A stretch of 51,858 nucleotides of DNA from Sergeia podlipaevii (taxonomy: Eukaryota > Euglenozoa > Kinetoplastea > Trypanosomatida > Trypanosomatidae), in assembly GCA_030849805.1 (NCBI GenBank), contig JASANZ010002133.1:1-51858 (forward strand), in the 5' to 3' direction. The notes beneath the pieces are model-generated. The model did not search any database. It saw only the letters and a list, made by a program, of their open reading frames with translations, and was not told the DNA's origin. A program made the position numbers and the translations under genes. Position 1 is the first letter of the stretch, and every line of letters starts with the position of its first letter. Below are positions 36,106 through 46,400 of this stretch, piece after piece.

Positions 36106-36426
36106 GATTGGTGTTGGCTGCGGTTACTGTTAGTGAAAGTGTTGATATTGCGTATCATTGTTGCTTTCCTGTGTGTTTGTTTGTTGCCACTGCCCCCGTA
36201 GTAGTTTTCATTTCTTTTTTTATTTTTAAATCTTTTTTATTTTATTTTATTTTTTCATGTTTTGTACTGTTGAGACTTATATTCTTTTGAGGAGACGGAG
36301 CTTCACGCGCGTTCATTTTTTTTTCTTTTTATATGCCGTGAACGCGATGATGAAAGTGCGGATGGGTAAGAGCAAGGCAGGTCACTATCCTTCACCTTTC
36401 TCCTCTCTTGTTAATATTGATAACTT

Positions 36427-36445
36427 AAAAAAAAAAAAAAAAAAA
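36427..36445 (+). repeat. Poly(A) run of about 19 bases
   Basis: The longest A homopolymer in the window, on the + strand within a spacer. Confidence 0.85.
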
Positions 36446-36966
36446 GAAGGAAGAACAACGCGTGTACAGTTCCGCGTGATCACTCAACCCAGTAGGTGGC
36501 TCAGTTGTTGTTGTTGTTGCTATTTTTTGCTAGTCAGCTATGACAAAAGCTTTGTTATATGGAAAAATATTGCTTTTTGGGGGCTTTTTCGTCAGACAGG
36601 ATGGCACTTCTCCTCTCTCTATATGCGTTCTCTCTTTTCGTTTTTCTTCTTTCTTTTTCTATCCTCTTTTATGTTGTTTTATTCAGTAGTACTTGTACCT
36701 TTCATTGATATCTTTTCCCCCACATCTCTTTCTTAGTAGAGTTGTTTTTCGGTCTTTCATAACCACTTCAATACTTTTATTTTATCTTGTTTTTTTTTTA
36801 TTTATTTTGTTGTTGTTGTTGTTTTTTAGGTGTTTCAACCGTGCGCAGGAAAGTCAGTAACACCTGCGTCTTGACTCATTATTACTATCTGCGTGAAGCA
36901 AGGCGCGTGTCTTTGTATATATACCTGCGTCAATACATATTCGCATATCTGTATTCTCAGGACACC

Positions 36967-37003
36967 TTTTTTTTTTTGTATCTTGCCGTTGTACTACATT
37001 CAG
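36967..37003 (+). promoter_or_regulatory. Candidate spliced-leader acceptor for Kelch-TM kinase
   Basis: T11 followed by GTATCTTGCCGTTGTACTACATTCAG, whose AG lies at 37002-37003, 67 bases before the ATG. A later AG at 37056-37057 is possible. Confidence 0.5.
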
Positions 37004-37032
37004 TTGCATTTTGCAATATTGTATATATTTAT

Positions 37033-37083
37033 ATGTATTTGCTTATGCGAGAGTTAGCAATATGGAAATATGCTCCTAGATAA
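37033..37083 (+). other. Upstream ORF overlapping the Kelch-TM kinase start
   Basis: ATG at 37033 opens a 16-codon frame whose stop (37081-37083) lies beyond the main ATG at 37070 in another frame. A second mini-ORF (37062-37079) also overlaps the start. They would be in the leader if the acceptor at 37003 is used and could repress translation. Confidence 0.5.
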
Positions 37084-40000
37084 ACTTAGTGCCTGCCGTC
37101 ATCATGATCGGCTAGTATATCATAACATCATTTCAAGAGGAGTCCTGTTGTTCTTTGTTGTGACTGCTTTTTGTCTTAGTGTGTGTCTGACTTCAACCAT
37201 ATCAGCAGATGCAGCCGAAGTGAACACTCAAGAGCCGCCTCAAGCACTCCGTAATGTGTCTCATCTGTCTTCTGTAGGCAATGCATATCGTGTTGCAGAA
37301 CCTTTCCTTAAAGGCTGGACACTGCTAGATGCGAAACTGCAGGGCATCGGCTACTCTCCCGCTGCACCGCAACTAGGCCGCTACGTTTTTATCATGGGAG
37401 GAATCATCGGCATCAGCAAAGACAAGAAAAGAAGAGATGTCAGCATGGCTGTGTTTGTGCGCAACTATACGAGCCGACGTGTGAACGCGTTTGAAATGGC
37501 AAGCAGCACTATGAAAGCTGTGGCATGGGAGCTCAAAACGAATGTTGTGGACCCCCGTGAAGAGATGAAGAAGAACCGCACCCGCGCAGTATATACTGCC
37601 TTAAAGAGCACGTGTTCTTCACATATTTATTCACAATCGCATCATCGCACTTCAGCGACGACGACGACCCAAACTGGTCAAAGCAACTTTGGAAAGAGCG
37701 CTGATCCAGATGAATTGGTCGAAAGAATGATGAGGAATACTTCGATGCACAGCGAAAACACCGATGGTGGTGGTGCGCTACCATTACCTTTTCCTGTTGT
37801 TGGCGCCAACAGTGCGGTGCGTCTTGCATCCAGTGTGTATGTTATTGGATTTTGCAATGTACTTCCCCCCTGGGTGCACGTGGGATCTCCTCCTAGAACA
37901 AGAAGCGTAAATGCCCAGAAACAGATGCCATCTCGTGGCATACATAGCACGGTTGACGATGTGAACGACGACGATGACAACCGAAGCATTACGCGCGATT
38001 ACCTCCTCTCAGTTCAGCGTATACGACTGCTGCAACGCGACTTTCCAGAGGTGGACGAGATAGCCATTGAAGTAGTCAACTGGACGCTTCCCTTGAGCGC
38101 TGTCCTGAGGTACAACGCCAGCTGTGTGCCAGCCGCAGATCTGATATACATCATTGGCGGTGTGAACGCAGAAACAGGCGAGGAGCTGCGCACGGTGGCA
38201 CAATACAATGTCACCAGCGGTGTCTTTGTGGATGCGGTGTGGTCTTTTGAAAAGGAGCTTGTTACTCCTGCTGTGGCGGCACACAGCCAACTCCTCTATG
38301 TAGCGGGTGGGTTTTCAACTGTGCATGGCGTATTTTTCCCCTCTCTGGAAACGAGCGAGGCGGTCGCGGTGCTCGACACGGCTCATACCGTGCTGGCATC
38401 TCACGTAGGAGACTACGCGGAGGACAGTCTTGGTTGGTTCTCACCACAGATGTTCGTTCATGGAAAGTCAGCTCTCCTGTCTGGCGGAGCGTACGACACT
38501 TTGGCGCTGTGGCAAGACATGACCGAATCCACGTCTATCTTCACCACCACCGGGGCCTCTGCTACTTCGGGCTTGTTTTCCAATTTTTCTATCCCTCGGA
38601 GACACAAGAGAGGGACTCGCTCTCTGTGCACTCTGCTAGAGGCCGGGTTTGAACCTCAACGGCAACACGCGGTGCTTGCCGTGACACCTTTCTCCCGTGC
38701 TCACTTCTCCTTCTCTTCTCGCGCGGTGTCCAGCAGCGTGATGAGTGCGGGCGACGCTAAAGTCGGTGAGGATGATGGCTATACCATGTATCTCTTTGGC
38801 GGCAACGTGCCACCGCCGTCTGGCAGCGACACCAGCGAGGCCGCCCCAGATATATTTATAGCGACAGTTCATTATTCTTCTCCCTCTTATGCGGTGCCCT
38901 CTAATAGTTCATTTACGATCGGCAAGGAAAAAAAGAGAGGGCATGAGGGTGCGGGTGGGCACGTTACAGAGGTGACGATGACTGCTGCGGCTATGGCTGC
39001 TTCCACGCCAGAACTTATTGGCTTTACATATCAAACGGTCCTCCTTGGGTCCTCATGGTCACGAGCAACAACAACAACAACGATGCCTGCGGCACAACCC
39101 AATAAAGGAGAGATGCCACCATCACCGCTTATCGTCCAAAACGCGGAAGTGCCCAACCAAGAGGGCAATATTACGATTTACGTGAACGGATATGTGCCGC
39201 TGTGGTACAACGTCTCCTTCCGGGTTTTGCTCTTGCACGATGTTGTCTCCATGTGTCCCGGTATTGTTACCCCAACGCCACTATCGTCATCACCTTCCAT
39301 TTCTCATCTAAGCAACAACCGTGACAAGGGTGAGGAGCATGACGGCGGTGGTGGTGAGAGCGAGGAGACACACTCACAGTGCGAGCTCGCGCTGTCCTTG
39401 ACTCCGCAGTGCGACACTATTCTAGCTCGTGTCAAGCGCCTTGGGTCACGAAACACGTGGGAGAGATTTATACCAGTGCTAGACGACGCGGGAAATGTGA
39501 CGGGAACTCAGATGGTGATGTCGGTAGGTGAGGTGATGATAATCGGATCTCGCGAGGCGGGCATCCTGCACGTCCTCTTCGCCGAGGAGGAAGAAGGAAG
39601 TTACAAGGGCGAGAAGGCGCCACTACTTTCAGCAGCATCAGCGGCTTCTCTGGAAAGAAGAAACAGTATTGCCAAGAGGCTACCGCTATGGCAACAGAGG
39701 CAAAATACCCATAGTAGTACTACGATTGATAAAGGAGAAAGAGAGAAGACGGACTACGGTGGCGGTGGCGGTGGCGGCGGCGACAAAGACGGCAGCCATA
39801 TCGATGATGATACAGACAAGATTAACCTTCAACCACAGGTGTTCGTGTATGTCTGCTTCTCTACCGCCTCCTCATCGGTTGCCAAGTGTCAGGAGAAGAA
39901 AAATTCGCGGAGCTACACGGCGGCGGGAAGTGACGTGACAACCACCGACAAGGGCAAGGAACGTGGAAGCGCATCTTTCCTTTACGATGGCACAGACCAG

Positions 40001-42622
40001 GCATGTGCCTCTTCTTTTTATCAAGTTCTTAACGCGCAGACGCCTCTTGTGTTGTCTCCTGTAACGACCTGGAAGCCTGATACACCAACGCCACCTCCAA
40101 CCCCTCCTCCGCCGACCCCAACGCCGCCTCACAGAGATGATATAAGGGCTTTCGCATTTGGAGTCACGGGGATGCTGACGGTGGCTGCTGTGATGCTGTT
40201 ATGGGCAGGAAGTGGAAGAGACGATTGGATTAGAGGCGGCAGCGCTGCTGGTGAGGACTACAGCGATAGCGATGAAGAGAACGAAGAAGGTGGTGAAGGA
40301 GTGAACAGTGTAGGCGGGCGACGCGCGGCAGCAGAGGGCGCTGGAATTCGTCGTAGCCTGTTTCCCTCCGCTACTACGTGGTTCTCGCGTGAGCAGGGCC
40401 GTCGCTACCGTCGTCGCTCTCATCACCGTCAATATCGCCGCCAAGGAGATGACGCTGGCGACACTGGCAATCACGGCAATGATGACGACAGTGCGTCTCA
40501 GCACTATGAAGGTGAAGTCTCGGATCCAGAGAGAGGTCGTCAAGGCCACAAACGCAGGGGACAAGATCGAAATACACACGGTGCAGCAGCAGCAGCAACT
40601 AACGCACAGCACAACAACGCTCTGTTAGAAGGCAAATATCGCGTAGTCAGGCGCCTTGGCAGGGGGAGCTTCTCCATCGTCTATCTCGTAGAGCGGGTGC
40701 AGGACAGGCGCTTGTTTGCGCTCAAGTACGTGCAGTGCTCCGATGACACGGATCGACACGCCGCGATGAAGGAGTGCGAGGTGGCCTACGCACTTCAAGA
40801 TCACCCAAATGTGATTCAACTTGTGGATATGTTTCTCTCCTATCGATTTGACAACTATATTGCCAGTGAGAGAAGCAACCCTCCGAAGGCCGGCACGTCG
40901 ATCCCTGCCGCCACCGCCGGGGCAGCAACAGCGGTACCGAAGCCGACTAACGGTGGCAAGAGTACTGGGCCTATTCTGGAGGGCTCTCCCACAGGCGCAG
41001 TGGCTCTCACAACCAGTGAGGCTCCGGCACCAGAACAGCGCCAAACAGAAAGACAGCTCTTTCCCTTACCGTCACCATCCGCAATGGATTCGTCTCCTTC
41101 TCCATCACCACCTCCTGGCTCCGTTATGGTCCGCATCGACACCACCGTCGGCGATGAGACCACGGCGTGCTTGCCCCCGCAGCAGCGTTACCAGCAATAT
41201 TACTCATACCGGGATGAAATGCGTGGAATGGAGGGTGGCCGAATGTCATCTGGTGGTGCAGTATATGGCGCACACAACACCCGTGCATCACGAAGAGACT
41301 ATTACAATCATCGACCACATCATCAGCAGCAGCAGCAGGAGGGGCCTAGTCATGGCGAGCGGTATCTCTCTCTTGTGATGGCGTATCAGGAACTCGGTGA
41401 CTTGGGGCAGTGGGTGCGGCGCCAAAAAGCATCTGCGCAACTTCGTGTTCCCGAGGCAACGGTGGCTAGTATCGCCTATCAGGTCCTCTCGGTGCTGAGA
41501 TACATGCATAGCCGTACGCCACCTATTGTTCATCGAGACTTGAAGCCGGAGAACATTCTTCTCACCTCTACTGTCAAGTATGAAGGCGTGAGTGCGGACT
41601 TTCTGCCTGTCCTCGTGACCGACTTTGGTCTCGCGCGTGTGATGGATGCAACGTTTTGTGAAACCGGTGTCGGTTCCTTACCCTACGTCGCGCCAGAGTG
41701 CTGGCAGCGCCGCTACTCTACCAAGGTCGACCTATGGGCACTGGGGTGCATTCTTTATGCAGTGTGCGCCAAGCGCGTAGAGAGTGATAATGTACGAGTG
41801 ATGTTCAGTGAAAGTGTGAGACCTGACTTTGCTTCCAGGAATCTGACTGAGCTCACGCAGGTGTGGGGATACAGTACGCATCTCGCGCAGCTCATCGTTT
41901 CACTTTTGGAAGTAGACGTGGGCCGGCGGCCTAGTGCAACGGACGCGCTCAAGATGCTATGCGAACGGCCCCTGCCCTTTATGCTGTCTCCTGCCGCCAG
42001 TGCTAGCGCTGCTTCACCTGGATTTATCTCTCGAAGTGTACCGACGGCGCAGCAGCGTGGAGGTGGAGGCGGTGGTGGTGAGACACTTGGCAATGCTGGC
42101 ACATCTGCTTCTGTGGACGGTAGCGGTGGCATGCTGGAGAGACTCTCCACGGCATCTACCGTGAAACCGAGTGATGGCCTAGTAGGAGCAGCAGCGGCAG
42201 GCGCCTCGAGCCAAGAACAGCAGCCTTTTTGGGGTCACGCAGAGCAGGGAGAGGCAGGCATCACCGCTAGTGCTGCTCTCCCTCGTCATCTTCAGCCTTC
42301 ACAAGTGGTCGTCGCCATTCCACGTGATCCTTCAGGCGGTATTCCATCCTCCTCCTCTCAGGGGGCATTGACGTCAGCGGCCAGAGCCACCGTTCATTCA
42401 GGACCTTTACCCAATAACACCGAAAATGCAGGGGAGATGCCTACTGCACGCCCGCTGTCGCGCGGCGGCGACAATGGTGGTGGTAGTGGCGAGCCTTCCT
42501 ACTCTATCATGTCTTCCTATTCTACCTCGACGACGCGCATCGACACAAGTGTGTCTGGTGCGGCATCAGGTGTGTCATCACATGAAGTGATTCCTTGCCA
42601 TTCATCTCAGCAGGAGTTGTAA
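37070..42622 (+). CDS. Receptor-like transmembrane protein kinase with Kelch-like ectodomain
   Basis: 1,850 residues. A hydrophobic segment at about 24-41 forms a signal peptide, and no other Met precedes it, supporting this start. The ectodomain (about 60-1000) has Kelch-type strands with double Gly (YVFIMGGI near 105, LIYIIGGVN near 357, LLYVAGGFS near 408, MYLFGGN near 571) and several N-x-S/T sites, consistent with a beta-propeller. A Pro/Thr stalk leads to one transmembrane helix (about 1026-1045). The cytoplasmic kinase starts at about 1190: Gly loop GRGSFSIV, Lys1219, alpha-C Glu1237, HRD at 1488-1490 with DLKPEN, DFG at 1518, and APECW. All catalytic residues are present. About 165 low-complexity residues interrupt it between strands 4 and 5. 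The motifs TPPIVHRDLK and DLWALGCILY resemble NAK/NEK kinases. The last 200 residues are a disordered Ser/Gly tail. The next gene is a paralogue. Confidence 0.93.
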   Translation: MLLDKLSACRHHDRLVYHNIISRGVLLFFVVTAFCLSVCLTSTISADAAEVNTQEPPQALRNVSHLSSVGNAYRVAEPFLKGWTLLDAKLQGIGYSPAAPQLGRYVFIMGGIIGISKDKKRRDVSMAVFVRNYTSRRVNAFEMASSTMKAVAWELKTNVVDPREEMKKNRTRAVYTALKSTCSSHIYSQSHHRTSATTTTQTGQSNFGKSADPDELVERMMRNTSMHSENTDGGGALPLPFPVVGANSAVRLASSVYVIGFCNVLPPWVHVGSPPRTRSVNAQKQMPSRGIHSTVDDVNDDDDNRSITRDYLLSVQRIRLLQRDFPEVDEIAIEVVNWTLPLSAVLRYNASCVPAADLIYIIGGVNAETGEELRTVAQYNVTSGVFVDAVWSFEKELVTPAVAAHSQLLYVAGGFSTVHGVFFPSLETSEAVAVLDTAHTVLASHVGDYAEDSLGWFSPQMFVHGKSALLSGGAYDTLALWQDMTESTSIFTTTGASATSGLFSNFSIPRRHKRGTRSLCTLLEAGFEPQRQHAVLAVTPFSRAHFSFSSRAVSSSVMSAGDAKVGEDDGYTMYLFGGNVPPPSGSDTSEAAPDIFIATVHYSSPSYAVPSNSSFTIGKEKKRGHEGAGGHVTEVTMTAAAMAASTPELIGFTYQTVLLGSSWSRATTTTTMPAAQPNKGEMPPSPLIVQNAEVPNQEGNITIYVNGYVPLWYNVSFRVLLLHDVVSMCPGIVTPTPLSSSPSISHLSNNRDKGEEHDGGGGESEETHSQCELALSLTPQCDTILARVKRLGSRNTWERFIPVLDDAGNVTGTQMVMSVGEVMIIGSREAGILHVLFAEEEEGSYKGEKAPLLSAASAASLERRNSIAKRLPLWQQRQNTHSSTTIDKGEREKTDYGGGGGGGGDKDGSHIDDDTDKINLQPQVFVYVCFSTASSSVAKCQEKKNSRSYTAAGSDVTTTDKGKERGSASFLYDGTDQACASSFYQVLNAQTPLVLSPVTTWKPDTPTPPPTPPPPTPTPPHRDDIRAFAFGVTGMLTVAAVMLLWAGSGRDDWIRGGSAAGEDYSDSDEENEEGGEGVNSVGGRRAAAEGAGIRRSLFPSATTWFSREQGRRYRRRSHHRQYRRQGDDAGDTGNHGNDDDSASQHYEGEVSDPERGRQGHKRRGQDRNTHGAAAAATNAQHNNALLEGKYRVVRRLGRGSFSIVYLVERVQDRRLFALKYVQCSDDTDRHAAMKECEVAYALQDHPNVIQLVDMFLSYRFDNYIASERSNPPKAGTSIPAATAGAATAVPKPTNGGKSTGPILEGSPTGAVALTTSEAPAPEQRQTERQLFPLPSPSAMDSSPSPSPPPGSVMVRIDTTVGDETTACLPPQQRYQQYYSYRDEMRGMEGGRMSSGGAVYGAHNTRASRRDYYNHRPHHQQQQQEGPSHGERYLSLVMAYQELGDLGQWVRRQKASAQLRVPEATVASIAYQVLSVLRYMHSRTPPIVHRDLKPENILLTSTVKYEGVSADFLPVLVTDFGLARVMDATFCETGVGSLPYVAPECWQRRYSTKVDLWALGCILYAVCAKRVESDNVRVMFSESVRPDFASRNLTELTQVWGYSTHLAQLIVSLLEVDVGRRPSATDALKMLCERPLPFMLSPAASASAASPGFISRSVPTAQQRGGGGGGGETLGNAGTSASVDGSGGMLERLSTASTVKPSDGLVGAAAAGASSQEQQPFWGHAEQGEAGITASAALPRHLQPSQVVVAIPRDPSGGIPSSSSQGALTSAARATVHSGPLPNNTENAGEMPTARPLSRGGDNGGGSGEPSYSIMSSYSTSTTRIDTSVSGAASGVSSHEVIPCHSSQQEL

Positions 42623-42663
42623 GTTGTGATGGTCGCAAAATAGTATCCCCCCCTCCCCTCCAA

Positions 42664-42700
42664 TGAAGACTTCTATATGCGGAGCATACAGAAGTCTTCA
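42664..42700 (+). repeat. Strong inverted repeat (17-bp stem, GGA loop)
   Basis: Arm TGAAGACTTCTATATGC (42664-42680) pairs with GCATACAGAAGTCTTCA (42684-42700) at 16 of 17 positions around a three-base GGA loop. It begins 42 bases after the stop codon, in the presumed 3' UTR of the Kelch-TM kinase. Confidence 0.9.
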
Positions 42701-43385
42701 TTTCCTTTCTTTTATTGTGTATGATGCGTAAATATAGATTGATATATATATACTCATATATAGCTATTTTTAATTTATTATTATTATTATTTATTACTTT
42801 GTGTGCTTACTTGCGCTTTTTTTTTCTTGCTTTTAAATCAATGTCTCTGCTCAATTCTTAAAAGAAAAAAATATTGTTGTTGTTGCTTTGAAGCTCTCTA
42901 TTTTTTTTTATGTCTGTCTGCTTTCTTTTTTTTCTCTTTTTTTTTTGTATGTGAGGTGATTATTAGCTTCACAACTCTATAGAGGGCGAGTAGCATTATT
43001 GCAATATGCGGACTCCACATATTTTTTTTAAGTATTTGGTTTCTATAATCACTCTCTCTCTCTTCTCTCTCCCTTCTCTCTCTCTGTCTTTGCACATATA
43101 TTATCATTTTTTTTGTTTGTTTCTGCCAGAAAGTGAACTCAAGTACTCACCAACAGTAGTAAAAAGTGTTTGTCGATATATGGTACTGTCTTCATACATT
43201 GACACACACACACACACTTCTGTTTTCCTTCCTTTTCAATTTTTTCTCGAGTTGTTTCTTCTTGCTTAAGTGTCGACGTTAATATTTTCTCTGGTGTTTT
43301 TTTCGTTTCTCTTCTTTAACATATACATATATATATTTATATAGTTATTTATAAGTTACCCTAGTGATATATAGCCGGGAAGGAC

Positions 43386-43415
43386 TTCTTTTATTCTTTC
43401 CTGTTAAACTGAAAG
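43386..43415 (+). promoter_or_regulatory. Possible spliced-leader acceptor for second TM kinase
   Basis: TTCTTTTATTCTTTCCTG is followed by TTAAACTGAAAG, with AG at 43414-43415. An earlier tract near 43295-43318 with AG at 43343-43344 is an alternative. Confidence 0.35.
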
Positions 43416-43465
43416 AAGGGAGGGAAGAAGACACACGCACAAGCAAAGACTATTTCTTTTTCCTT

Positions 43466-43489
43466 ATGTGTTTGCCGTGTATACTGTAA
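43466..43489 (+). other. Seven-codon upstream ORF ending one base before the second kinase start
   Basis: ATG at 43466 encodes MCLPCIL and stops at 43487-43489; the main ATG is at 43491. It would lie in the leader if the acceptor is upstream of 43466. Confidence 0.5.
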
Positions 43490-43490
43490 T

Positions 43491-46400
43491 ATGGCTTGTG
43501 TCAGGTTTCCAGTAGGCACGTCTCGACGAGGCGGAACAGCAGCTGCTTCTGTGTCCCGCTCTTCCTTTCCTTCATTATGTCGAACCTTTTTCGTTATGGC
43601 AAGGGCACTAGCCACTCTGGTTGTGCTTCTCGTTATATTTGCTTCTACACCCTCTTCAGCGGCCTCTATCAACGATGTAGAGATCAACAACAAACCTTCC
43701 CACAGCAGCAGTAGTGGTATCTCTAGAGTAGGGGATGCGGCAGCTAGCGCCGCCGTCGCTACTGTATCGCTCGACACTGCACTTTTGTTGGTAATGGCGG
43801 TCGTGGCTGCCACGGTTCTTGTTACATGCATCGCAGCAGGCGTGGTGTCATACTTTGTGGTTGCTCGCGTCCTGCATACTCAGACGGCATCTTCATCATT
43901 TCACAGTTTCAGAAATGAGCAGTGCAGAACTAACAACGTGGCTAGCGTTGTGGAGAGCGATGTGCACAGTGAGGCGACGATGCGGATGCTGTATCGAGCC
44001 CTTGCGCAATACGCTTTTTCTTCCTCTGCACACGCCAGGCGCGAGGAGGAGGTAGAAGACGACACCACTGGAGACGCGGCTCGAATGCCACTGCTGGTTC
44101 AGGTAGGTGCCGCAACAGAGGAGGGGAAGTCTAGTAGAGGCGGCTATGGGGCCACAGAAGGTGGGCGATCAGCTGGGCACAATGAACGCGAAGAAGCTTT
44201 AGTGAATTTGATGAGGATGATGATGATGAAGGCCGATGATGCTAGCACTGATGAACCGTTTGAGACTCGAAATGATGGATGTAAGGTGAACCGCCGGTTC
44301 TCTGAGCAGCATCATCAACAAGATGTAGTACGCGGGGCAATGAACCCCTGCGTCAGCTCGGCAAACGGAGTAGCAGACAAGGAGGAAGGAGAGGAAGGAG
44401 ACGGCGCGGGGGCAGCGTCGCTTCCGGTGTTCACACCAACCGACGAGAAAGATAAAGGCGTTATGCAAAACGTTCACAGCTCTCGTTATCGACTACTGCG
44501 TCGCATTGGGGATGGCGCCTTCTCGTCTGTCTACCTTGTACAACGCAAGCAAGATAGGAAGTGTTTTGCGATGAAGTACGTGGTCTGCTCGGATGATCGT
44601 GAGCGCACGGCGGCGGTGCACGAGTGTGAAATTATCAACTCCGTGCAGGGGCATCCTAACGTGATCAAGATTGTCGATATGTTTATGAACTACAATTTTA
44701 ATGCGAGTGCAAAGAAGCAAGGAGAAAGGGGAAAGGAAAAGTTGTGGCGCGAGGAGAGAGGAGGGCCAGTAGAAAATTCTATTCCAAGACCTGTGGAAAA
44801 GCTAGTTACCGCTGCTGCTGGTGGTGCTGGTGGTGCTGGTGGTGCTGTGAACATTGTCAGCACAACCGTGGCACTTGGACACGCTGCTCACCTCCAGCAG
44901 CAGGTCGTGTCGCCATGCCTTGGTGAAGAGCGCGCTGTGACCGCAATGGTCATGGAGAGGATCACACAGGGTCCTGATGAAGGCGAAGTCCCGTTGTTCT
45001 TGAGTGAGGCTGACACAGAGCAGCTGATGATGGAGGCTCGACGCAAGCGCCATGAACGAATGCGACCACCACCACCCCATCATCATTCTACTACAACTCA
45101 TGCGCTGAAGGAAAAGAACAGCAACAGTCATGCACTCAGCGCTGGGAGCGGAGGCGGCAGCAGCAGTGCCAACGGCCCCGGAACTCAGCAGCAGCAGCAA
45201 AGACCAGCTCAGATTGTGGAGCTGCTACAGCACACGGTATCCTTTTCGAAAACTCCGCCGTTTTCCAATCGACACGACAGCACGCTACCGCCGACACCGC
45301 AGATAGTGCCTCAGTTGGTACAGCTCGGGGCAGTCGCGCCATCTGCGACCTCGTCCTCATCTTTGCTCTTCTCCTCCTCTGCCTCACGGACTGCGACGGT
45401 CGCCGCCACCGCCGCAGCAGCAACGACTGCGCACTCGGCGACTTCGGTAAATGGCCTGAGGACGATCAGTAGCAGTGGGCACTCGAGCGCTATGCATCAT
45501 CCACCCCGTGGCACTCAACAGGAAAAGGCGCAGACGCAGCAGGTCGCGACTGTCCACGTGTCTGATATGACGTCTCCAGGCGGAATCCGTGGTAGTGGTG
45601 GTGTCTCTAGCAGTGTAGGTGGGTGGGTGCACAGCCATGAGGCAGCCAGTAGTACGTGTGTTCCTGTGACCACTGCACCACGGTCATCCACTTTTATGTC
45701 AAGTAGTAACAACGGAGACGCAGAACTAGGGGATGAGGAAGAAGACGAAAGCTACGTGGAGCCATTACAACCCATTCAGCGCGTGTCTGTGGCCCCACAG
45801 CCACCCGCGTTCAATGGAACTTCTGTGGCTGCGGGGGATCACTATCTACCTCCCATCTCGCCGCCCGCAGTCTTTCCTAAGAGTACCTCTGCGATTGGTG
45901 CTTCGGCGGTGTCGTTGGCCGCGCAGACGTATAATGAACGCGTCCAATTTCGTGCTGTGAGCAAGCCTGCGTCGGGCCTTGTAGCAGATGTGCGTTACAA
46001 CGATGAAGGACCTCACCTTCAACGATCACTGGCTACAGCCGCGGAAACTGTATACGCTGCCTCTTCGCACGTGAAGCTTCATCCAGCACCGATCAAAAAT
46101 GAGCATGGCTCCTTCTCTCAACATAGCTCACAACGGGAACCAGAGGAATCACCACAACCCGCGCCTCTCATTCAGCGACAAGCGCCACTAGTATACCGCA
46201 GAAACTGCTTCACAAACAATCAGTCTACTGTCGATCATGATGGCCCTTCTCACACCGGCGGAGGTACTCACACCATGATGGGTCCTGTCAGCAACACGCA
46301 TAGCCACTACCACAATTATCACAGCAATAGCAACCGCGTGTATGACCAAAGCACTACTCAAGGGGGTATTCATTGTGGCTCCTATCACCAGCATGCGATG

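Larger units (their letters stand above)
34986..37069. other. Long intergenic spacer
   Basis: 2.1 kb without a credible gene. It contains (TTA)n, (GTT)n and poly-A/T tracts and a short perfect AT palindrome. The 159-residue frame at 36257-36736 is Phe/Leu-rich, crosses a 19-base A run and a GTT run, and is rejected. A small noncoding RNA cannot be excluded. Confidence 0.6.
42623..43490. other. Spacer between the two kinase genes
   Basis: 870 bases with a strong hairpin just after the first kinase stop, (TTA)n, (GTT)n, CT-rich and AT-rich runs, and the acceptor signals of the second kinase. No gene seen. Confidence 0.65.

Noticed and set aside
36257..36736. 159-residue + strand frame in a spacer
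   Set aside because: Phe/Leu/Cys/Lys-rich product of poly-T, a 19-base A run and GTT repeats, with no domain.
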